DNA of 9,911 bases, from contig JAAZIY010000126.1 in the NCBI GenBank assembly GCA_012800625.1, positions 1-9,911 of the forward strand. Reading direction: 5' to 3'. A model generated the notes under the pieces. That model had not been told where the DNA came from. It made no database searches and worked only from the letters and a program-made list of their open reading frames with translations. The DNA comes from Lentisphaerota bacterium. GTDB taxonomy: Bacteria > Verrucomicrobiota > Lentisphaeria > Oligosphaerales > Oligosphaeraceae. The translations under genes were made by a program, and so were the position numbers. Position 1 is the first letter of the stretch. Each line of letters begins with the position of its first letter. Shown piece after piece: positions 5,319-9,911 of this stretch.

Positions 5319-6341
5319 ATGCGACGATTTCCTCTGTCAACCGGTTCCGACTTCATTTTTGCCAGGCTGCACGGGCTGATGAGCCGTGCCGCGGTGGGCG
5401 AGCGTCTGCAAACGCTTACCGCCTGCGTCACCGAGGAGCTCTTTTTCCAGGGTCTGGCCAATTTGGGCTATGTTTTTGACCCCAAGGACAATTTTCAGAA
5501 GCAGCTGATGGCTCGCGAGGCGCGCTGTTTAGAGGACCTGATGGTCTGGTCCAGCCCTGCGGTGGCGCGTTATCTGGCCTCGATTATCCGCACACTGAGC
5601 ATAGAGAACCTGAAATTGCTGCTGAGTTATCGTTTTCAGGAGCGTCGCGAGCTGGAGGTCGCCGAGCTGCTGCTCAGTCTGCCGCGGCAGGGCGGCTATG
5701 ACTACCAGGCCCTGTTGGAGATTGAAGACGACGAGGAGTTTATCGAGCGCCTGCCAGACTGCCAGAGTTTCCCCGAGCTTGCCGAGACCGTCAGCCAGCT
5801 GGCCGAGGACCGCGACCTGATGGCGGCGGACTGCGCCATAGACCGGCTTTGCTTCAAAGACGAAATGGAGCAAGCCAAAAAACTGCCCTGGGTGATGCGC
5901 GGCGAGGCGCTGGAGCTGCTGAGCAGGGAAATCGATCTCAGCAATCTCAGCATGCTGCTGCGCAATGTCAATATGTATCACATTGCCCCGGAAAGCCTGC
6001 AGAAGTTTTGGCTGCCGCAGGGCAAGTTCCTGGCTTTGCCCGAGCTGAACCGCCTGGCCCTGCTGGAAAACCCCGCCCTGGTAATCGAGGCTCTGCCGCC
6101 GCCCTTCGCCGGCCTGCTCAAAGACTGTCGTGAAAAAGACCTTTACCACAGCGAGCAAGCCCTGTGGAACTGGCTGGCCAAAAGCGTCTGGCAGCTATTC
6201 AGGGATTTCAGCCACCCGGCACTGTCCATGATCGCATACCCGTATCTGCTCAGGTTCGAAAACATCAACCTGGGCAGAATATACGAGGGCATACGCTTTG
6301 CGCTGCCGCCTAACGTCATACAAGCGATGATGATTGCCTAG
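5319..6341 (+). CDS. atpC: A/V-type ATPase subunit C (central-stalk cap, eukaryotic d)
   Basis: Subunit C is the funnel-shaped cap that joins the central rotor shaft (D, F) to the membrane ring of K subunits. The 340-residue protein is all-helical and soluble and has the family's usual length. Family traits visible are the N-terminal DFIFARLHGLMSR (11-23), the segment IENLKLLLSYRF (95-106), and near the C-terminus a LLRFENINLGRIYEGIRFALP stretch (310-330) matching the E-x-x-N-L-x-x-I-x-x-G signature of subunit C. The middle (about 120-300) is divergent. The ATG at 5319-5321 has only a weak site (TTAAG) before it. Its place before subunit I is unusual, since many bacterial operons of this type put C after E. 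A DUF2764-type protein is a conceivable alternative but would be expected next to subunit A. Confidence 0.85.
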   Translation: MRRFPLSTGSDFIFARLHGLMSRAAVGERLQTLTACVTEELFFQGLANLGYVFDPKDNFQKQLMAREARCLEDLMVWSSPAVARYLASIIRTLSIENLKLLLSYRFQERRELEVAELLLSLPRQGGYDYQALLEIEDDEEFIERLPDCQSFPELAETVSQLAEDRDLMAADCAIDRLCFKDEMEQAKKLPWVMRGEALELLSREIDLSNLSMLLRNVNMYHIAPESLQKFWLPQGKFLALPELNRLALLENPALVIEALPPPFAGLLKDCREKDLYHSEQALWNWLAKSVWQLFRDFSHPALSMIAYPYLLRFENINLGRIYEGIRFALPPNVIQAMMIA

Positions 6342-6374
6342 CCTTGTTCAACGCTAGCGTAAGACGGGCAAACC

Positions 6375-6473
6375 CTTGGTGTAGCTTAGTGTGTCTTAGT
6401 GTCCAAATCTCTGTTAGGACACCTTTTTGGACGGGGACTAAAATAGGCAAACTCTTGCTGTGTCTTGGTGTGC
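6375..6473 (-). repeat. Composite repeat, copy B, plus a second degenerate block, in the subunit C-I gap
   Basis: Read on the minus strand, the leader (GTCCAAAAAGGTGTCCTAAC from 6432 down) runs to TTTGGAC and units GGACACTAAG, ACACACTAAG and CTACACCAAG (6404 to 6375). GTCCAAA (6401-6407) and TTTGGAC (6426-6432) are inverted arms around 18 bases. A second, diverged block at 6454-6473 has two units (GCACACCAAG, ACACAGCAAG). Each block is flanked by a near-identical 16-mer, GGCAAACCCTTGGTGT at 6367-6382 and GGCAAACTCTTGCTGT at 6446-6461 (14 of 16 match), which indicates a local duplication. These repeats account for most of the 149-base gap; the rest contains a 10-bp palindrome ACGCTAGCGT (6351-6360). 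Confidence 0.83.
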
Positions 6474-6478
6474 AAACT

Positions 6479-6483
6479 AAGGA
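6479..6483 (+). promoter_or_regulatory. atpI: Shine-Dalgarno fixing the subunit I start
   Basis: AAGGA lies seven bases before the ATG at 6491-6493, an ideal spacing. It decides this start over the ATG at 6344, whose reading frame would pass through the intergenic repeats. Confidence 0.8.
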
Positions 6484-6490
6484 AAAGTCA

Positions 6491-8461
6491 ATGCTCAAAC
6501 CAGTCAGAATGTGCAAAGTCAACATTCTGCTTTTGCAGAAACATCTGAACGCCATCACCAATGCCTTGGCGGAGAGCGGCCTGGTGCATCTGGTTGACGC
6601 GGCGACCCAGTCCAAGGACCGCCTTTTGTCGGCGGTGGACCTGGACCAGGATCGCCGCCGGCTGCAGGCCCTGTCCAGCCGCTGCACGCTGCTGCTGGAG
6701 GCTCTGGGGGTCGAGAAGGATGCCGAGGCACCCAAGATCAACAGCCTGGAGATGGAGGAGATGGAGCTTTTGCTCAACAAGGTGAGCGAGCGCTACCAGG
6801 AGTACGACCGCGAGATCGCCGCCCTGCTCGAGGATTCCGCCGAGCTTAGCCGCGAGTCAGAGCGTCTCAACGAGTATCCCTTGCAAAGCGTCAGTCTCAG
6901 CGCGCTGCGCAATCTCTCGCATTTTTATATGCTTACCGGCAAGATGCGCCTGGACACTTTTTTGAAGGCCAGGCAAATCCTGGACAAGCAGGCCATTTTG
7001 ATTCGCAGCGAGGACGATTCGGGCAAGGTGCTCGCCCTCTCTTCCAGAGCCAATCGCTGGATGGTCGAGGAGGACCTTAACAAGCTGGGCTTCGAGAAGA
7101 TCGAGCTGCCCGAGAACCTGGACCGCGACATACCCGACAAGCAGAAGCAATACCACGACGAGATTGACCAATTGCGCCAGCGCCTGGACCAGGCCCGGCT
7201 GGGCGTGCTGCGCCTTAGCGAGCAGTATGCCGGCGTGCTGCTGGCTGTCAAGCGCCAGCTGGGCGCGCTGCTGGCCGTGCAGCAGGCTCAGAGCATGTTC
7301 GGCAAGTCCCGGCAGCTCTACTGCATCTCCGGCTGGGTGCCGCGCGAGAAGGTCGAGAAGGTGCGCGAGCTGGTGCGCGAGGCCACCGCCGGCGTGGGGG
7401 TAGTCGAGGTCATCGACGCCGATGATGACGAGCTGGTGAAAGCCGGCCTGGACGAGGTGCCCGTGCAGCTGCAAAGCGGCGCGCTGGAGCGCCCCTTCCA
7501 GATGCTGGTGACCAACTACTCCATGCCCAACTACTACGAGTTTGACCCCAGCATCTTTGTGGGCATCACCTTTGTCATTATGTTCGGCTATATGTTCGGC
7601 GACATAGGTCAGGGGGCAACGCTGGCCCTGGTGGGGCTTTATCTGCGCTTCAGCAAGCGGAATTTCTCGCTAATGCTGCGCGACACCGGCACGCTGCTGG
7701 CCTTCTGCGGCCTGGCGGCCAGCTTTTTCGGGCTTTGCTACGGCAGTGTCTTCGGCTATGAGAGCCACGAGTTTCTCAAGCCGCTCTGGCTCAGCCCTCT
7801 GCATGAGCAGGACATACCGCGCCTGCTGCTCACCGCCGTAGGCATGGGAGTGGTGTTTTTGAGCGTGGCCGTCCTCATTAATGTGGCAAACCAGTTTCTC
7901 GCCAAAAAATACTTTGCCGGGACTTTTGACAAATTCGGCCTGCTGGGCATTATTTTTTACTGGAGCACGCTGGCCATAGGGGTAAATGTGGCGCTGAAAC
8001 GCAGCTTTGCGCCCTGGCAGCTGCTCTTTGTGGCCCTGCCCCTGCTGCTGCTCTTTCTGCGCGAACCGCTGCACAACTTGGTGAGGCATCGCAACCCCTT
8101 CCACGAAAGCTCCTTTATGGACCTGTTTCTCGAGGGCAGCATCGAGCTGATGGAGACCCTCACCGGGTACCTCAGCGGCACGGTCTCATTTGTGCGCGTG
8201 GGCGCCTTCGCCATCAGCCATGCCGCGCTCTGCCTGGCGGTCTTCGCCATTATAGGAATGTTCAAAAACATGAGCTTCGGCACCGGGCTGTCCATTTTGG
8301 TGGCCATCTTGGGCAATCTGCTGATCATCTTGTTTGAAGGCATGGTGGCCGCAATCCAGTGCGTGCGACTGGAGTACTACGAGCTCTTTAGCCGCTTCTT
8401 CCAAGGCGGCGGCAAAGCATATAGCCCTTTTCAATTTTCGGAAAAAACCGAAGAGCAATAA
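6491..8461 (+). CDS. atpI: A/V-type ATPase subunit I (membrane stator, eukaryotic a)
   Basis: Subunit I forms the two half-channels that pass ions to the rotating K ring and anchors the peripheral stalks. The 656-residue protein has a soluble coiled-coil half (1 to about 345) and a membrane half (about 355-625) with several hydrophobic helices. The start MLKPVRMCKVNILL matches the family N-terminus, and GWVPREKVEKV (281-291) is the usual end of the cytoplasmic domain. FGYMFGDIGQGATL (365-378) and SFVRVGAFAISHAAL (566-580) are membrane signatures; R569 corresponds to the essential arginine of ion translocation. The C-terminus has FEGMVAAIQCVRLEYYELFSRFFQGGGKAYSPF (615-647). The frame is open back to an ATG at 6344, but the added 49 residues come from repeat DNA and match nothing in the family. 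It is followed 36 bases later by subunit K. Confidence 0.95.
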   Translation: MLKPVRMCKVNILLLQKHLNAITNALAESGLVHLVDAATQSKDRLLSAVDLDQDRRRLQALSSRCTLLLEALGVEKDAEAPKINSLEMEEMELLLNKVSERYQEYDREIAALLEDSAELSRESERLNEYPLQSVSLSALRNLSHFYMLTGKMRLDTFLKARQILDKQAILIRSEDDSGKVLALSSRANRWMVEEDLNKLGFEKIELPENLDRDIPDKQKQYHDEIDQLRQRLDQARLGVLRLSEQYAGVLLAVKRQLGALLAVQQAQSMFGKSRQLYCISGWVPREKVEKVRELVREATAGVGVVEVIDADDDELVKAGLDEVPVQLQSGALERPFQMLVTNYSMPNYYEFDPSIFVGITFVIMFGYMFGDIGQGATLALVGLYLRFSKRNFSLMLRDTGTLLAFCGLAASFFGLCYGSVFGYESHEFLKPLWLSPLHEQDIPRLLLTAVGMGVVFLSVAVLINVANQFLAKKYFAGTFDKFGLLGIIFYWSTLAIGVNVALKRSFAPWQLLFVALPLLLLFLREPLHNLVRHRNPFHESSFMDLFLEGSIELMETLTGYLSGTVSFVRVGAFAISHAALCLAVFAIIGMFKNMSFGTGLSILVAILGNLLIILFEGMVAAIQCVRLEYYELFSRFFQGGGKAYSPFQFSEKTEEQ

Positions 8462-8481
8462 GCATAACTCAGCATTAATTC

Positions 8482-8488
8482 AAAGGAG
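8482..8488 (+). promoter_or_regulatory. atpK: Strong Shine-Dalgarno for the GTG start of subunit K
   Basis: AAAGGAG lies nine bases before the GTG at 8498. It is the strongest ribosome site in the window. This fits the high copy number needed for a ring-forming proteolipid and supports the non-ATG start. Confidence 0.8.
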
Positions 8489-8497
8489 TAGAAAAAA

Positions 8498-8860
8498 GTG
8501 AGCAAACTCGGCAAGAAGAATGTGTTTTCCAGCGCTCTGCGTCTGGCGGTGGTGATGGTCTTTGCAGTTGGTTTCGGCGGTCTTTTGCTGGCTGGCACGG
8601 AGCCAGTCGAGGCCTCTGCCGAGGCCGGCGCGGCTGTGGCCAGCGCTTCTGGAGGCGCCATCTATTACGCCATTGCGGCGACGATGGGCATTGCCAGCAT
8701 GAGCGCGGCCTACGCAGTGGGCAAGATAGGCGCGGCGGTGATGGGGGCGGCGGCAGAGAAGCCGGAGATCATGGGCAAGGCCATTGCCTTTGTCGGCCTG
8801 GGCGAGGGTATCGCGCTGTTCGGTTTCCTGGTCAGCTTGTTTTTGATTTTTCGCATTTAA
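8498..8860 (+). CDS. atpK: A/V-type ATPase proteolipid subunit K
   Basis: K subunits assemble into the rotor ring that carries ions through the membrane. The 120-residue protein has a single hairpin of two long hydrophobic helices, about 54-85 (AIYYAIAATMGIASMSAAYAV and onward) and 94-118, joined by the polar loop AAAEKPE (84-90). E103 in GLGEGIALFGFLVSLF is the expected ion-binding carboxylate. An additional N-terminal hydrophobic stretch (about 13-32) preceded by basic residues and followed by a polar Ala/Glu segment looks like a signal peptide or leader helix; the visible sequence does not settle whether it is cleaved. This is the two-helix form, not the duplicated four-helix form of Enterococcus NtpK. 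Whether the ion is H+ or Na+ cannot be told from these residues. The start is GTG. Subunit F follows 15 bases later. Confidence 0.93.
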   Translation: MSKLGKKNVFSSALRLAVVMVFAVGFGGLLLAGTEPVEASAEAGAAVASASGGAIYYAIAATMGIASMSAAYAVGKIGAAVMGAAAEKPEIMGKAIAFVGLGEGIALFGFLVSLFLIFRI

Positions 8861-8875
8861 GGCGGTGCTCTGGCC

Positions 8876-9196
8876 ATGTCGGCATATCATATCATAGGTG
8901 ACCAGGACACGGTGCTGGGCTACCGCTTTGCCGGCGTAAGCGGCACAGTGGCGAATACCCCGGAACAGGCACGGGAGGCCTTCGCGGAGGCTACTCGGGA
9001 AACCAAAGACGGGGTGCTGCTAATCACTGAGGCGGTCGAGGATATGCTGCAAGAGCAGGTCACCGCATATCGCTTGAAAGCCAGCCCGCCGTATCTGACC
9101 GTGGTCGAGGATATCTGGGGTAAACGCGGCAAAAGACGCAGCCTGCAAGACTTGATCTTCGAGGCGGTGGGCATACGCATAGTGGAAGAGAAGTAA
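8876..9196 (+). CDS. atpF: A/V-type ATPase subunit F (central stalk)
   Basis: Subunit F binds subunit D in the rotor shaft and can modulate ATP hydrolysis. The 106-residue protein has the usual size and the family's opening IIGDQDTVLGYRFAGVSG (6-23), the strand DGVLLITEAVEDML (45-58) and a C-terminal DLIFEAVGIRI (92-102), typical of the A/V-type F fold. Where many homologues have a short run before a conserved proline, this one has YLTVVEDIWGKRGKRRS (73-89). The ATG at 8876-8878 follows AAGGCGG. The stop codon is one base before the start of subunit E, so coupling is likely. Confidence 0.91.
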   Translation: MSAYHIIGDQDTVLGYRFAGVSGTVANTPEQAREAFAEATRETKDGVLLITEAVEDMLQEQVTAYRLKASPPYLTVVEDIWGKRGKRRSLQDLIFEAVGIRIVEEK

Positions 9197-9197
9197 T

Positions 9198-9824
9198 ATG
9201 AAGCAAGCTGTTATGAATGGTCAGGAAGAACGACTGCAGCAGGAAATCATCGCCGATGCCAAGAAAAAGGCGGAGCGTATCCTGGCAAGGGCGCAGGCCG
9301 ACCGTGAAAGAGCCTTGAAAAAAATGCACAAGGACCTGGAGGCTAAACGCCAGGAGCGCCTGGACGAAGTGGAACGCGAGATTGCCGCGTACGAACGGCA
9401 TCTGCGTAATGGCCTGAGCATGGAAAGACGACGGCGCTGGCTGGCGAAACGCGAAGAAAGCATACAGAAGCTCTTTGCCGAGACCCTGAGGCTGGCCGAG
9501 GAGAGTAGCGGCAAGACCCGCGAAGAGTCGCTCCGCGTCCTGGCAGAGGAGGCTCTGGCACAGCTGGGGCCGGGCGCATACCGGGTGGTTTTCGCGCCCG
9601 GAGACAGCGGCCTGGTGAATGAAGCCTGGCTGCGAGAACGCAGCAAAAATGCCCTGGGCAAAGAGGCCGAGGCCTGCCGTTTTGAGCTGAGCGCAGACCA
9701 GGCGCTGAAGGCGGGCATACGTTTCGAGGCCGAGGACCAAAGCCGCAACTTCGATAATAGCCTCTCGAGCAGACTGAAGCTGCTGCAAAATGAGCTGCGC
9801 AATATGCTGGCGGAAAAGGTCTAA
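9198..9824 (+). CDS. atpE: A/V-type ATPase subunit E (peripheral stalk)
   Basis: Subunit E pairs with the G/H coiled coil to form the peripheral stalk, and its globular C-terminus grips the catalytic head. The 208-residue protein has an N-terminal highly charged helix (about 8-100, with the patch MERRRRWLAKREE at 75-87) and a small alpha/beta domain (about 105-208). The C-terminal AGIRFEAEDQSRNFDNSLSSRL (172-193) parallels the family's GG(I/V)...DNT(L)..R(L) signature. Start: ATG at 9198-9200, one base after the F stop; a Met at codon 6 is possible. Subunit A normally follows within a few tens of bases, but here at least 83 bases of decamer repeats come next. Confidence 0.89.
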   Translation: MKQAVMNGQEERLQQEIIADAKKKAERILARAQADRERALKKMHKDLEAKRQERLDEVEREIAAYERHLRNGLSMERRRRWLAKREESIQKLFAETLRLAEESSGKTREESLRVLAEEALAQLGPGAYRVVFAPGDSGLVNEAWLRERSKNALGKEAEACRFELSADQALKAGIRFEAEDQSRNFDNSLSSRLKLLQNELRNMLAEKV

Positions 9825-9828
9825 TATT

Positions 9829-9911
9829 GGACACTAAGTCACACTAAGGGGGAGGACACGAAGGGACACTAAGGGGAAGGACACTAAGTCACACTAAGTC
9901 ACACCAAGTCA
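9829..9911 (+). repeat. Decamer repeat cluster downstream of subunit E, cut by window edge
   Basis: The order is GGACACTAAG, TCACACTAAG, spacer GGGGA, GGACACGAAG, GGACACTAAG, spacer GGGAA, GGACACTAAG, TCACACTAAG, TCACACCAAG, then TCA at the edge. GGACAC units appear at each restart and TCACAC units only follow them. The two spacers are both five bases. The cluster starts five bases after the subunit E stop. Confidence 0.93.

Noticed and set aside
5319..6341. DUF2764-type protein instead of subunit C
   Set aside because: The E-x-x-N-L-x-x-I-x-x-G-like C-terminus and the IENLKLLL segment match subunit C, and the gene is not next to subunit A.
6344..6490. Novel N-terminal domain of subunit I
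   Set aside because: The residues are translated repeat DNA, and a strong ribosome site with the family N-terminus begins at 6491.
8498..8860. F-type ATP synthase subunit c
   Set aside because: All neighbours are A/V-type subunits, and the carboxylate context (GLGEGIALFG) and leader fit the A/V proteolipid.

Overview
The window is an ordinary-looking chromosomal stretch from a GC-rich anaerobe-type bacterium. It holds two divergent gene sets and an unusual family of intergenic repeats. I cannot assign the organism firmly. A bacterial A/V-type ATPase, a membrane diadenylate cyclase with its YbbR partner, and an MiaA with the DSRQ...GTGKDLEEY variant fit a Gram-negative lineage of the FCB/Cloacimonadota or spirochaete kind. 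That placement is inference from gene content only.

Left half, minus strand, read right to left: folP (dihydropteroate synthase, start about 4197), cdaA (c-di-AMP synthase), cdaR (YbbR-domain partner of CdaA) and miaA (tRNA i6A37 prenyltransferase). The genes are co-oriented with gaps of about 50 to 120 bases, and each gap carries a copy of the repeat. A plausible sigma70-type promoter for this set lies at 4313-4340.

Centre: 4295-4499 is a non-coding, relatively AT-rich divergent control region with a 12-bp palindrome, a longer inverted repeat and a 7-bp direct repeat.

Right half, plus strand: a stand-alone PTS EIIA (PtsN-like) domain protein, followed by six A/V-type ATPase subunits in the order G/H, C, I, K, F, E. 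The catalytic A and B subunits and the D stalk subunit are not in the window. By analogy with other such operons they should lie just past the right edge. Most junctions are tight (1 to 36 bases); only the C-I gap (149 bases) is wide, and it is filled by repeats.

Repeats: a decamer, roughly (A/T)CACACTAAG, occurs at seven places: 1-69, 1041-1060, 2206-2244, 3322-3341, 4245-4294, 6375-6473 and 9829-9911. The six blocks whose first unit is visible have a fixed grammar: the first unit reads GGACAC(T/G/C)AAG and later units begin with A or T. Three copies share a further leader of about 30 bp beginning near AAAAAG and ending TTTGGAC. Because the unit is 10 bp and contains CTAAG, three intact units place a stop codon in all six frames.

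Functional reading (inference): one side makes c-di-AMP, a nucleotide known in other bacteria to control potassium and osmolyte balance. The other side makes a rotary ion-pumping ATPase headed by a PTS-type phospho-acceptor. The shared control region could coordinate ion homeostasis, but nothing in the sequence proves it.
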